Assembly: GCA_902544525.1 (NCBI GenBank)
Contig: CACCCN010000005.1
Coordinates: 1-59,142 of the forward strand
DNA: 59,142 bases
From: an uncultured Pelagibacteraceae bacterium
GTDB lineage: Bacteria > Pseudomonadota > Alphaproteobacteria > Pelagibacterales > AG-422-B15
Reading direction: 5' to 3'
The notes under the pieces were generated by a model, which saw only the letters and a list, made by a program, of their open reading frames with translations, searched no databases and was not told the origin of the DNA. Every line of letters starts with the position of its first letter. Position 1 is the first letter of the stretch. This document shows, piece by piece, positions 1 through 9,169 of the stretch. The position numbers were made by a program, and so were the translations under genes.

Positions 1-28
1 AAGGCCTGTTTTTACAGGCCTTTTTTTT
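1..28 (+). terminator. Rho-independent terminator of an upstream gene
   Basis: A perfect 8-bp stem (AAGGCCTG with CAGGCCTT) closes a 6-base loop and runs into eight or more T residues. It would end a plus-strand transcript that enters from outside the window. Confidence 0.85.
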
Positions 29-90
29 AATCTTTTTTTCAAAATTAAATTGTATAAATTGCATTGAATAATGATAGTGTGCGAATTTAT

Positions 91-558
91 ATGACAGAAA
101 TCTTTGATAAAGACACTCTTAAAAAATCATTTGGTTCGTTTGCTACTGGTGTTTGTGTTGCTACATCACATTCTGGTGGCTTTACAGTGAATTCTTTTTC
201 ATCTCTTAGTCTTGAGCCTCCACTGATGATATTTAATATTTATAAAACCGAAACTGATCATATTAGTTTTTTAAGTCTTAACCGTTTCATAATTAACTTC
301 CTTGCATCTGATCAACAAGACGTATCAAATTTATTTGCCTCAAAAGATACTGATAAATTGTCAAAAGTTTCTCATTATAAAAATGAGAAAGATATGGCAA
401 TACTTTATGATACCCTTGGTCATTTAGAATTAAGTGTTTACCAACAAATCGATATTGCTGATCATGTTCTTGTAATCGGAAAGGTCGAAGACTTATCGAT
501 TAATAACGAAAAAGAGCCCCTCATTTATTTCAAAAGCAAATATCGCGAGATTAAATAA
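91..558 (+). CDS. Flavin reductase-like FMN-binding protein
   Basis: Small (155 aa) flavin reductase-domain protein of the HpaC/RutF type. This family reduces free FMN or FAD with NAD(P)H for a partner monooxygenase. The N-terminal FGSFATGVCVATS stretch and the later NSFSSLSLEPPLMIFN stretch are the classic flavin-binding core. I prefer the ATG at 91 to the upstream TTG at 64, because the family starts just before the FGSFATG motif and no Shine-Dalgarno supports the TTG. An FAD monooxygenase lies 3 kb downstream, but it is of the single-component type, so pairing with it is doubtful. The true partner is unknown. Confidence 0.8.
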   Translation: MTEIFDKDTLKKSFGSFATGVCVATSHSGGFTVNSFSSLSLEPPLMIFNIYKTETDHISFLSLNRFIINFLASDQQDVSNLFASKDTDKLSKVSHYKNEKDMAILYDTLGHLELSVYQQIDIADHVLVIGKVEDLSINNEKEPLIYFKSKYREIK

Positions 559-562
559 AAAT

Positions 563-1012
563 CTATCGAATTAAACTGCTTTCAGGTCCATATTTATTTT
601 GACCGTTATCGCTTTTGATACACCAAAATATAACTAAGTTTATATACCCAAAAAAAACAATTAAAGAGAGCCTGTCATAAAAAAAGCTAATTATATAAAC
701 AAAAATAAAAGCTAAATACCAATATCCAGAACGATTAGTGTCATGTAATCTTCTGATTCTAAGAGCAGTCAATGGTATGACAGTTAGAAAAAAAGAAATT
801 ATAAGTATAGGCCCAATATTAAACTCAATAGTCTGACTATCTATTAAAATTGAGAAAGATCGAACACTTAAACCTAGCAATTCATCAATCATAATAGCAC
901 CTAGCGTCAAAAGCTCAGCAAATAAGTAGTAATACCACAATTCAGATCTGGTCGCTCTTGATTGAAAATCAAAGCAGTTTGTAAAACCTTTTTTAATAGC
1001 TTCAATAAACAT
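563..1012 (-). CDS. DUF805 family membrane protein
   Basis: 149-aa integral membrane protein with the DUF805 hallmarks: an N-terminal FDFQSRATRSELWYYYLF region and a mid-protein RIRRLHDTNRSGYWYL motif between hydrophobic segments (about four). The biochemical role of the family is unknown. The gene is convergent with the flavin reductase (4-bp gap) and divergent from the AtuA-like gene, with about 75 bp of AT-rich promoter space between them. Confidence 0.85.
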   Translation of the reverse strand: MFIEAIKKGFTNCFDFQSRATRSELWYYYLFAELLTLGAIMIDELLGLSVRSFSILIDSQTIEFNIGPILIISFFLTVIPLTALRIRRLHDTNRSGYWYLAFIFVYIISFFYDRLSLIVFFGYINLVIFWCIKSDNGQNKYGPESSLIR

Positions 1013-1088
1013 AGTAACTTTGGAATAATTTAAGTAATATTTTATTGATAATATAATATCATAAAATTTAATATATACTTCTAATTCT

Positions 1089-2876
1089 ATGAATAAATCT
1101 ATAAAAATTGGAGGTGCAAGTGGATTTTGGGGTGACTCAGTAATTGCTACACCTCAATTATTAAATGGAAATAAACTAGATTTTATTGTCTATGATTATT
1201 TAGCAGAAATAACCATGTCTATTATGGCTCGAGCTCGAGCAAAAGATTCTACAAAAGGTTACGCAGTAGATTTTGTATCAAGCGTATTAAAATTAAATTT
1301 AAAGCAAATTGCTAAACAAAAAATAAAAATTTTAAGCAATGCTGGAGGGGTAAATCCAGCGGCTTGTGCGGAAGCAATTAGAGAGCTTGTTAAGGAGCTA
1401 AACTTAGATCTAAACGTTTCAGTTGTTTTGGGAGATGACTTGATTGATAAAAAAGAGCAATTTTCCAAATTGCATATTAAGGAAATGTATTCAAATGACT
1501 TATTTCCTAAAGAGGAGAAAATAGCAAGTATAAATGCTTATCTTGGGGCATTTCCAATAGCAAAAGCTTTAAGTGAGGGGGCTGATATAGTTATAACAGG
1601 CAGAAGTGTTGATAGTGCTGTCACCCTAGGTGCATGCATATATGCATTTGGATGGAATGAAAATGATTACGATAAGCTTGCTGCTGGAAGTTTAGCGGGT
1701 CACATTATTGAATGTGGAACTCAAAGCACAGGAGGGAACTTCACTGATTGGGAATTAGTTTCTAAAGATCTTCACAAAATTGGTTATCCAATAGTTGAGG
1801 TTTCTGATAATGGAAGTTTTATATGCACAAAGTCAAAAGACACGGCTGGAATGGTAAGTTTTGGAACTGTAGCTGAACAGATGCTTTATGAGATAGGAGA
1901 CCCTCAAGCATATATTTTACCAGATGTTATTTGCGACTTTTCTAGTGTTGTAATCGAAGAAATAGCAAAAGATACAGTTAAAGTTTTAGGAGCTAGAGGG
2001 TATCCAGCTCCAAACCAGTATAAGGTGTGTGCAACATATTCAGATGGTTTTAGAGCAGGACATGTCTGCTCCTTTGTAGGTATCGATGCGGCAAAAAAAG
2101 CACGTACTTTTGGTGAGGCTATATTTGAGCGTTCTAAAATGATCATGCGTATGATGAATATTGCGGATTTTGATGAGACAAGTATAGAAATCATTGGAGA
2201 TAATAGTCAATACAGCAATAAATCTTCAAATGTAAATAATAGGGAAGTGGTATTGAAATTTGCATCTAAACATCAGGATATTCGAGCTGTTGGAATTATG
2301 TTAAAGGAATCTGTTGGATTGGGTCTTGCAACTCCTCCAGGCTTATCAGGATTTGTTGGTGGCAGACCTAAACCTTCACCAATAGTAAGATTGTTTTCAT
2401 TTCTAATAGACAAAGATCAGATAAAAGTAACCATAGATAATGGTACTTCTCAGTATGAAATGAAAAGCTCATCATCAAAAGAATTTAATTTGAACAGCAT
2501 AAAAAAACCATCAGCTCCTAATTTTGAAGATGCGACAGACAAACTTACCGATGTACCTCTTATTAGAGTTGCTTATGGACGAAGTGGAGATAAGGGCAAT
2601 AAAGCTAACATAGGCATTATTGCTCGAGACCCCAAATTTTATCCAGCAATATGTAATTTTCTTGATGAAAAAGTAGTCAAAGATTGTTTTTCTAATTTTC
2701 TAGAGGGATCAGTTGAACGATATTTTTTACCTGGATCAAATTCGATCAACTTTATTTTAAATGATGTCTTGGGAGGAGGAGGGCCCGCAAGCCTAAGAAA
2801 TGATCCTCAGGGTAAAGCTTATGCACAAATATTATTAGATCAAACAATACCAATTCCCGCAAAGCTGATTGATTAA
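1089..2876 (+). CDS. AtuA family protein (DUF1446) with C-terminal AtuA-like domain
   Basis: 595-aa protein with the two-part layout of the acyclic terpene utilisation AtuA family. The N-terminal DUF1446 domain covers roughly residues 1-450 (IGGASGFWGDS, NAGGVNPAACAEAI, ADIVITGRSVDSA). A C-terminal ferredoxin-fold-like domain begins near residue 490 (RVAYGRSGDKGNKANIG). AtuA is needed for citronellol/geranyl-CoA breakdown in Pseudomonas, but its reaction is not firmly known, and most homologs sit in assorted acyl-CoA pathways. The enoyl-CoA hydratase about 1.8 kb downstream fits an acyl-CoA role. The substrate cannot be read from the sequence. Confidence 0.85.
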   Translation: MNKSIKIGGASGFWGDSVIATPQLLNGNKLDFIVYDYLAEITMSIMARARAKDSTKGYAVDFVSSVLKLNLKQIAKQKIKILSNAGGVNPAACAEAIRELVKELNLDLNVSVVLGDDLIDKKEQFSKLHIKEMYSNDLFPKEEKIASINAYLGAFPIAKALSEGADIVITGRSVDSAVTLGACIYAFGWNENDYDKLAAGSLAGHIIECGTQSTGGNFTDWELVSKDLHKIGYPIVEVSDNGSFICTKSKDTAGMVSFGTVAEQMLYEIGDPQAYILPDVICDFSSVVIEEIAKDTVKVLGARGYPAPNQYKVCATYSDGFRAGHVCSFVGIDAAKKARTFGEAIFERSKMIMRMMNIADFDETSIEIIGDNSQYSNKSSNVNNREVVLKFASKHQDIRAVGIMLKESVGLGLATPPGLSGFVGGRPKPSPIVRLFSFLIDKDQIKVTIDNGTSQYEMKSSSSKEFNLNSIKKPSAPNFEDATDKLTDVPLIRVAYGRSGDKGNKANIGIIARDPKFYPAICNFLDEKVVKDCFSNFLEGSVERYFLPGSNSINFILNDVLGGGGPASLRNDPQGKAYAQILLDQTIPIPAKLID

Positions 2877-2896
2877 AAAAATGAAAGTTATTGGTT

Positions 2897-3514
2897 ATGA
2901 GTATAGGGGATAAGATCATATTAGCAGATGGTGAATTTCCAACTAATAGTTACGCAATTAAAGTACTACAAAATGCATCAATAATCATTTGCACTGATGG
3001 AAGTGCCAATAAATTATCAAAAATAAATAAAATACCAGACTTTATAATTGGAGATTTTGATTCAATTCAAAATAAAAATAATTTTTCAAGTGAAGTAAAA
3101 GTAGAGAATTTAGATCAACATAATAATGACTTAGAAAAAGCTATTGCATTTTTCTTAAAAAAATACCCCGGTGAAAAGTTAACAATCATTGGAGCTAATG
3201 GTTTAAGAGATGATCAAAATTTAGCTAGCCTTCTTATTTTAGATAAGTACTCAAAATATTTGAGTATTGTTATGTTATCAAATTATTTTAAGATATTTAT
3301 TAATAAAGGCAAAAATATATATCCATGTAAACCAAAACAGACAATATCACTATTACCATTGAAAATAATTAACAATATTACAACTGAAGGACTAAAATTT
3401 AATCTGACAAAAGACAAGCTTACTCCTGATAGCTTGGGCATTAGCAATATTGCTCTTGAAAACCAATTTATGATTAATTCATCAGAAAATATCTTTGTGT
3501 TTGTAGAAATTTAA
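2897..3514 (+). CDS. Thiamine pyrophosphokinase
   Basis: 205-aa thiamin pyrophosphokinase-like protein, which transfers pyrophosphate from ATP to thiamin to make TPP. Recognisable parts are IICTDGSANKL, the acidic IPDFIIGDFDSI motif that binds Mg-nucleotide, the DQHNNDLEKAIAF motif and the IIGANGLRDDQNLASL segment, all in family order. The ATG at 2897 is preferred to the TTG six bases upstream. The gene lies 20 bp after the AtuA-like gene and 4 bp before the monooxygenase, so it is probably part of a run of co-transcribed genes. Marine oligotrophs often salvage thiamin, so a housekeeping salvage role is likely. Confidence 0.82.
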   Translation: MSIGDKIILADGEFPTNSYAIKVLQNASIIICTDGSANKLSKINKIPDFIIGDFDSIQNKNNFSSEVKVENLDQHNNDLEKAIAFFLKKYPGEKLTIIGANGLRDDQNLASLLILDKYSKYLSIVMLSNYFKIFINKGKNIYPCKPKQTISLLPLKIINNITTEGLKFNLTKDKLTPDSLGISNIALENQFMINSSENIFVFVEI

Positions 3515-3518
3515 TAGA

Positions 3519-4688
3519 ATGAAATTCACTAATCATATCGCTATTATTGGATGTGGCATTGCGGGTCTGACTTTAGCTTGCGCTCTAAGAAAATTTAATA
3601 TTGAGACAGTCATATTTGAGAGAAATGCGGAATTAAATGAATTTGGTGCCGGTATATCCTTATCCAAAAATGCTCTACAGATATTCGATCGTTTAAATAT
3701 GCTTGAGAATATTAAGAGTAGTTCGTATCAACCTGATAAAGCAGTATGGCATTATAAAAAAAATAAATTTTATGAAATTTCCATTGATACTTTTACAGCA
3801 AGTAGGCAAAATTTAATAAGGGTACTTTATAATGAATATATTAAATTAGGTGGAGAAATTTTTTTTAATCATGAAGTTTCTAATATATTAAATGATGGTA
3901 AAACAATTGAATTCAAGGATCTCAAATCATATGTTATTAAGCATGTTGCAGCATGTGATGGAATAAAATCAAATATTAGAAAAATATCATTTTCAGGAAC
4001 TAAGAATATTACTTATAGTGGATTTAATGCTTGGAGATTCTTAGGTAAAAATAAAAATAAAAACATCAATTTTCATTTAGACTCTAAATCTCATATTATT
4101 AATTATCCTATTGATGATAATTTAAATCAGAGTGTTGTAGCGATAATTAAGAATAAAACTTGGCATAATGAATCTTGGAAACAAGAAAGCACGATAGAAG
4201 AATTTTTAGATGTCTTCAAAAATCAAAGGGAATATTTAGAGCCAATGATCAATGATAATCAAAAAATTTTTAAATGGGGAATATTCGTAAGACCTTTTTT
4301 AAAAGAAATATATTGTGAGAATATGACTTTATTTGGCGATGCTGCTCATCCCATAGTTCCGTTTTTAGGTCAAGGTGGCTGTATGGCAATTGAGGACTCG
4401 TATACATTCGCTCTCCTTTTAAATAAGTTAGACATGAATATTCCAATGGTACAAAAAATTTATAGTAAATTAAGAATCCAAAGAAATAATAAGATTGCAA
4501 GAATGTCCTTACAACAAGCTAGGTTGAATCATATCGAAAATTATTATCTTGCATCATTACGAAATATAATAATGAAGAAATCTAATGTTATCTCTAGCAG
4601 AACTAATTATATATGGGAATATGATGCACATATTCAGGTTGAGCGAGAACTAAAAAACTATAGTTTTAACAAGACTACTAATATATAA
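3519..4688 (+). CDS. FAD-dependent aromatic hydroxylase-type monooxygenase
   Basis: 389-aa single-component flavoprotein monooxygenase of the salicylate hydroxylase/UbiH-like class. The N-terminal Rossmann motif IIGCGIAGLTLACAL binds ADP of FAD, followed by the conserved ERNAELNEFGAGISL region. The second FAD motif, LFGDAAHPIVPFLGQGG, comes near residue 275 with the usual spacing. The N-terminus and length are typical. The substrate cannot be deduced. The gene follows thiamine pyrophosphokinase by 4 bp and precedes the enoyl-CoA hydratase by 7 bp. Confidence 0.85.
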   Translation: MKFTNHIAIIGCGIAGLTLACALRKFNIETVIFERNAELNEFGAGISLSKNALQIFDRLNMLENIKSSSYQPDKAVWHYKKNKFYEISIDTFTASRQNLIRVLYNEYIKLGGEIFFNHEVSNILNDGKTIEFKDLKSYVIKHVAACDGIKSNIRKISFSGTKNITYSGFNAWRFLGKNKNKNINFHLDSKSHIINYPIDDNLNQSVVAIIKNKTWHNESWKQESTIEEFLDVFKNQREYLEPMINDNQKIFKWGIFVRPFLKEIYCENMTLFGDAAHPIVPFLGQGGCMAIEDSYTFALLLNKLDMNIPMVQKIYSKLRIQRNNKIARMSLQQARLNHIENYYLASLRNIIMKKSNVISSRTNYIWEYDAHIQVERELKNYSFNKTTNI

Positions 4689-4695
4689 ATATTTT

Positions 4696-5502
4696 ATGGT
4701 TGAATTGCCTAAAACAGAGAGAATAATTTTAGAGTTATCAAATAATTGGCTTACAATTTCCTTTAATCATCCAGAGACTAGAAATTCACTATCGCAGCAA
4801 CTCACAGATGAAATCATTTTGTCACTTGAGTCAGTAAGGAATGAGTCTTCGATCAGAGGCATTACATTTAGAGGCGAGGGTGGAGTATTTTGTTCAGGCG
4901 GTGACTTGAAAAGCTTTAAGTTTGGATTGCAGGGTGGAGATAAAGATTTATCTGATGTTGAACGGATGAGTGAAAAAACTGGTGAGTTTTTTGAATTGAT
5001 TAACAGTTTTCCTAAGCCCACTATTATGTTGGCTGAAGGTGCCGCTATGGCTGGGGGTCTAGGAATGTTATGTGCCGCTGATATTGTTGTTGTTACATCA
5101 GACTGTAAATTTGCACTCACAGAAACTACCTTAGGCATTGTGCCGGCTCAAATTGCTCCTTTAATTTTGAGCCGGGTTGGCTTATCTAAAGCTCGAAGAT
5201 TAATGCTTACTGCTTCGAGATTCCATGGTAAAGAAGCGGGCGAATATGGGATTGCGGATTTTGTAACAGATAATTCCAATGAGTTAAGAACTGTTGAAAA
5301 CGAAATTAAAAAAAATATTTATAAATGTGCACCCGGCGCCAATTCTATAACTAAAGAAATAGTCTTAGCCACAAGAAAGCTAGAAGGAGATGTACTTAGA
5401 AAATTTGCAGCAAAAGGGTTTGCAAAATCTATGATGAGTGATGAAGGCAAGGAGGGGATTGCAGCCTTTGTTGAAAAAAGAAAACCAAAATGGTCGGAAT
5501 AA
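4696..5502 (+). CDS. Enoyl-CoA hydratase/isomerase family protein
   Basis: 268-aa crotonase-fold enzyme that hydrates or isomerises enoyl-CoA esters. The oxyanion-hole segments are visible as GVFCSGGDLKSF (near residue 70) and AEGAAMAGGLGML (near 115). The ALTETTLGIVPAQ stretch carries the catalytic glutamate. Length is normal. It sits in a tight run with the monooxygenase before it and the DinB-like gene after it (3 bp), suggesting one acyl-CoA or aromatic-acid degradative unit. The exact substrate is unknown. Confidence 0.88.
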   Translation: MVELPKTERIILELSNNWLTISFNHPETRNSLSQQLTDEIILSLESVRNESSIRGITFRGEGGVFCSGGDLKSFKFGLQGGDKDLSDVERMSEKTGEFFELINSFPKPTIMLAEGAAMAGGLGMLCAADIVVVTSDCKFALTETTLGIVPAQIAPLILSRVGLSKARRLMLTASRFHGKEAGEYGIADFVTDNSNELRTVENEIKKNIYKCAPGANSITKEIVLATRKLEGDVLRKFAAKGFAKSMMSDEGKEGIAAFVEKRKPKWSE

Positions 5503-5505
5503 AAA

Positions 5506-6309
5506 ATGTTAGAACAAGCAATCGATTTTAAAACTGAAAGTGATGATTTATTTCAGATTATTAAAACTTTAACTGATGAAGAACTCAAGCAAAAAACTGG
5601 CTTCAAAGAATGGACTATTAATAATATCATTGGTCATCTACATACATGGAACATAGCTGCAGATAGAAGTTTAACTAGCGATGAAGAGTTTGCAAACTAT
5701 GTGTCTTTATTTAGTAAAGAGTATAGTAAGCGACAGAAAATGCGTGATTTTGAAGAGGCATTTCTTGAGGGTCGTAAAGGACATGATTTAATTAAACTCT
5801 GGCAGGGTTTTTATCCTGAGATGTCTGAACGATTTAAATCAGCTGAGCCGAAGAAAAGAGTAAAATGGGTAGGGCCGGATATGAGCGTTAAATCTTCAAT
5901 AACAGCCCGCTTGATGGAAACTTGGGCGCACGGTCAGGCCATATATGATGTTCTGGGCATTGTTAGAAAAAATAAAGATCACATTAAGAATATTGCAGTC
6001 TTAGGAAATAACACATTTAAGTGGTGCTATACAGTTCATGGAAAAACAATTCCTTCAACTGTGCCACACTTAAGATTAATTTCTCCTTCAGGAGAACTAT
6101 GGGAATTTAACGATAAGTCCGATGAAGAGCTTATTGAGGGAAGCGCTGATGAATTTTGTCAGGTTGTTACTCAAGTTAGAAATATCGCAGATGTAAATCT
6201 TAAAGTTAATGGAAAAATTGCTAAAGAGTGGATGTCTATTGCTCAATGTTTTGCTGGACCGCCGGAGCAACCCCCTGTGCCTGGAGCTAGATTTACAGCA
6301 TTTAAATAG
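5506..6309 (+). CDS. TIGR03084-type DinB/maleylpyruvate isomerase-like protein
   Basis: 267-aa protein resembling the TIGR03084 family, which has an N-terminal mycothiol-dependent maleylpyruvate isomerase-like (DinB-fold) domain. Likely metal-site histidines lie in NNIIGHLHTW (near residue 45) and METWAHGQAIYD (near 143), the arrangement expected for the DinB four-helix bundle. The function of TIGR03084 proteins is not established; small-thiol-dependent isomerisation or transfer is a guess from the fold. It is the last gene of the plus-strand run and overlaps the convergent deformylase gene by 8 bp. Confidence 0.75.
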   Translation: MLEQAIDFKTESDDLFQIIKTLTDEELKQKTGFKEWTINNIIGHLHTWNIAADRSLTSDEEFANYVSLFSKEYSKRQKMRDFEEAFLEGRKGHDLIKLWQGFYPEMSERFKSAEPKKRVKWVGPDMSVKSSITARLMETWAHGQAIYDVLGIVRKNKDHIKNIAVLGNNTFKWCYTVHGKTIPSTVPHLRLISPSGELWEFNDKSDEELIEGSADEFCQVVTQVRNIADVNLKVNGKIAKEWMSIAQCFAGPPEQPPVPGARFTAFK

Positions 6310-6970
6310 ATGAACCTATTTTATAATCAGATAAGAGATGTGGAATTGAACTGTCGCAATCTTCAAGATCATCATAATTACCATTTTCTATTTCAATATT
6401 AAGCTCTTCAGCATCCAAAAGTTTATGTGCAAAGTCAACGTATGTTTTGCCTAATAGGTGTCTAAATTCGTGCTGGAATATGACAGCAGCCATACCATCA
6501 AGTTTTCCAGAAATTTTATTTAATTTTTCATCAAGTGCCTCATATGTAATTGTTTTATATGTTGCAACTTGACCACGGCATTGACCTTTGGCACTTAGAC
6601 AGCCATGCCAAAAATTAGTTAGTTTTTTTGAAGCCGATTTAATTTTTGGATTAATAAAAATTTGTTTTTTAACATTCAATAAATCTTTATATCTTGCTTC
6701 AGAGTCTTCATGGTTCGACTCAATAATAAATATTTGTAAGTTAATACCTAGTTGGTTGGCCGCTATCCCAATACCATGTTCAGCGACCATTGTTTTATAC
6801 ATTATTTCTAAAAGATCTTTTATTAAGGGCGCATGAAAATCAGTCACAGGTAGACATTTTTGATAAAGACTATTTTGGTCTCGAGATGCATTACCAAACA
6901 ATCCTTGAATAACTTGTGCCTGCTCTAATTCTTTGTGTTCTTTAATAAAATTGATTAAATCCATAGCCAT
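6302..6970 (-). CDS. Divergent peptide deformylase-like metalloprotein
   Basis: 222-aa member of the peptide deformylase family, which removes N-formyl from nascent proteins with a Cys/His/His metal site. Motif 1 is intact (GIGIAANQLG, residues 66-75). Motif 2 reads HGCLS instead of EGCLS but keeps the metal cysteine (Cys124). Motif 3 reads QHEFRHL instead of QHExDHL and keeps His167, Glu168 and His171. There is also an unusual 40-residue N-terminus. No fmt gene is adjacent, so this looks like a secondary, specialised deformylase and not the housekeeping copy. The HEFRH change may alter substrate choice. Confidence 0.8.
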   Translation of the reverse strand: MAMDLINFIKEHKELEQAQVIQGLFGNASRDQNSLYQKCLPVTDFHAPLIKDLLEIMYKTMVAEHGIGIAANQLGINLQIFIIESNHEDSEARYKDLLNVKKQIFINPKIKSASKKLTNFWHGCLSAKGQCRGQVATYKTITYEALDEKLNKISGKLDGMAAVIFQHEFRHLLGKTYVDFAHKLLDAEELNIEIENGNYDDLEDCDSSIPHLLSDYKIGSSI

Positions 6971-7012
6971 AATAGTATATTTATCGTTATTTACTTGTGA
7001 GATGGATTGAAG

Positions 7013-7444
7013 TCAAGAAAAGCCATTAATGTAATTTCTTAAAGCATCATTTTCAGCTTCATACTTATGAATTATATGATTTACAACATCACCAATGGAT
7101 ACAATGCCTAAAAGTTTATTTTTATCAATTATTGGCATGTGTCTAATTTTTTTGTTTGTCATAGTTTCCATTAATTCAGAAACTGAAATCTTTAAATTGC
7201 ATGAAATAATATTTGTACTCATGATACTTGTTATTGAGCTATCTAACTTAATACTTTTACTAGATAAATATCTAGAAATATCTCGTTCAGAAATGATTCC
7301 AATTACATCAGCTTTGCTATCTAAAACAGGCATTGCTCCGATATTATGCTTTGTCAATTTATTTGCTGCATCTAAGACTGTTGCCGAACCCTCAATTGTA
7401 AAGCATTCTCTTTGTGAGAGTGATTTTACTAACACACCTGCCAT
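7013..7444 (-). CDS. Tandem CBS-domain protein
   Basis: 143-aa protein made almost entirely of two CBS domains. The first runs about residues 10-65 and ends in VIGIISERDISRYL. The second runs about 75-135, with HMPIIDKNKLLGIVSIGDVV. CBS pairs bind adenine nucleotides such as AMP, ATP or SAM and act as energy or ligand sensors. No catalytic domain is fused, so it would act in trans on an unknown partner. It lies about 40 bp downstream of the deformylase-like gene start and may be transcribed ahead of it. Confidence 0.9.
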   Translation of the reverse strand: MAGVLVKSLSQRECFTIEGSATVLDAANKLTKHNIGAMPVLDSKADVIGIISERDISRYLSSKSIKLDSSITSIMSTNIISCNLKISVSELMETMTNKKIRHMPIIDKNKLLGIVSIGDVVNHIIHKYEAENDALRNYINGFS

Positions 7445-7518
7445 ACTTAATTATAGCTAATTTATTCTAATAATCTAAAATTATATAAAAGTTAGTTAAT
7501 TCAATAAGTTAATAAAAT

Positions 7519-8496
7519 TTATGCAGATAGTGCTTTAAATCGATCGTTAATGATTTCCATCGCATCATTCATTATTTGATTTATTAATTCTTCACATGTC
7601 GGGATGTCATTAATCAAGCCTGCAACCATACCACAACTCCATGCTCCAGAATCCATAGTGCCTTCTTGCATAATTTTAGGATAAACACCTGCAACTTCAT
7701 CCATGATATCTTGAATTTTTATATTTTCACCCAAATCTTTTTCTTTTTGTAAAATTTTATCTACAGCAGAGTTATTAAGAACACGCTCAGTATTTCTAAG
7801 TGGCCTCATAATGAGCTTAGTGTCTAATTCACTGGCTTCAATAATAGCATCTTTTACATTTTGGTGAACAGGTGCTTCTTTAGTTGCAATAAAACGTGTA
7901 CCCATATTTATACCATCTGCTCCTAATGCAAGAGCTGCGACTAATTGTTGCCCATTACCAATACCGCCGGATGCTACAAAAGGTATTTTTAACTCTGCGG
8001 CCGCTCGAGGAAGCAAAATCATATTAGGAATGTCATCTTCACCAGGATGACCGCCACACTCAAATCCATCTACACTTGCAGCATCACATCCAATTTTTTC
8101 TGCCTTTAGAGAATGTCGAACCGAAGTACATTTATGTATAACTTTAATACCAGCTCCTTTAAGTTTTTCCATATACTTCTCTGGGCTTCTTCCAGCAGTT
8201 TCTACAATTCTAACACCACCATCAATAACCGCGTCTATATAACCAGGATAATCAGGCTCCACAAACATTGGCAAAAAAGTCAAATTTACCCCAAATGGCT
8301 TGTCAGTTAACTTATGGCATTTAGCAATTTCATTGCCTAAATCTTTAGGTGTCTTTTGGGTAAGGCCCGTAATTATGCCTAACCCACCTGCATTAGACAC
8401 TGGGGCAGCCATTTCCGCAAAACCTACGTAATGCATACCACCTTGAATAATTGGGTGCTTAATATCAAAAAGTTCGGTAATTCGAGTTTTTAGCAT
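7519..8496 (-). CDS. Nitronate monooxygenase (2-nitropropane dioxygenase-like)
   Basis: FMN-dependent TIM-barrel oxidoreductase of the nitronate monooxygenase family, which oxidises alkyl nitronates, including the toxin propionate-3-nitronate. Motifs are HPIIQGGMHYVG at the N-terminus, SVDGFECGGHPGEDD with the catalytic-region histidine, VASGGIGNGQQL and GADGINMGTRFIAT for phosphate/FMN binding. The open frame extends to 8580, but homologs start at MLKTRITELF, so I place the start at 8496; the intervening 28 codons look non-family. Confidence 0.85.
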   Translation of the reverse strand: MLKTRITELFDIKHPIIQGGMHYVGFAEMAAPVSNAGGLGIITGLTQKTPKDLGNEIAKCHKLTDKPFGVNLTFLPMFVEPDYPGYIDAVIDGGVRIVETAGRSPEKYMEKLKGAGIKVIHKCTSVRHSLKAEKIGCDAASVDGFECGGHPGEDDIPNMILLPRAAAELKIPFVASGGIGNGQQLVAALALGADGINMGTRFIATKEAPVHQNVKDAIIEASELDTKLIMRPLRNTERVLNNSAVDKILQKEKDLGENIKIQDIMDEVAGVYPKIMQEGTMDSGAWSCGMVAGLINDIPTCEELINQIMNDAMEIINDRFKALSA

Positions 8497-8615
8497 CCGA
8501 TTAGGATACATATTTAAGCTTAAATATCTAGTGAAATTATTGGATTTATCTCTTTTAATATATCGTATTGTTGATACCATAAATCATAGGGGAGGGATAA
8601 AATTAGGAGAAGTTT

Positions 8616-9014
8616 ATGTCTTTGGATTATGGAAAAAAAATTTCAGATTTTTTAGAACTATATTACACTCTAGAGAGTGCCACCCCCTTTCAAAAATTTA
8701 TGTACAGCACTAGACTTAGCTTTTGTATCTGCTTAGAGCTTGCTAAATCTCAGTACCTTGGAAATACCACTAGCTTTGAAAAGATTTGCAATCTAGTTCC
8801 AAAAAGTTTTGGTTCGAGAGCTACGATACAAAACATACTAAACATGGGACTTAAGAATTCATTTTTTATTAAAGTTCAATCTAAAATGGATAAAAGAGTT
8901 CAAGATATAAAAGTTAATGAAGAGCACCTTAAATATGTTGAGATTTGGATAAAGATGCATACAGGTATTTTCGATCCAGCAGTAACGGTTGAAAAAGAAA
9001 AAAAAGTTAGCTAA
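8616..9014 (+). CDS. MarR-like winged-helix transcriptional regulator (putative)
   Basis: 132-aa small protein with no clear enzyme motif. Its middle resembles a winged helix-turn-helix: residues about 70-105 (SFGSRATIQNILNMGLKNS, then KVQSKMDKRVQDIKVNEE) match the recognition helix and wing of MarR-type regulators. A good AGGAG Shine-Dalgarno lies just upstream. It precedes the duplicated membrane cassette by 155 bp in the same orientation and could regulate it. An imperfect palindrome before the second cassette is a possible site. The family call is moderate only. Confidence 0.5.
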   Translation: MSLDYGKKISDFLELYYTLESATPFQKFMYSTRLSFCICLELAKSQYLGNTTSFEKICNLVPKSFGSRATIQNILNMGLKNSFFIKVQSKMDKRVQDIKVNEEHLKYVEIWIKMHTGIFDPAVTVEKEKKVS

Positions 9015-9169
9015 CAGAGCTGGCAAACTTATTAAAAATTGTTAAAAATTAAGCTTTTTTTATTTCTTACATTTATTACTAATAAATAGTTTAACATTTT
9101 AGATGTTTAAAAATTATTGCGAGTGTTATTATTTGATATTAACTATTAATTTTAAGGGAGGAGATCAAT

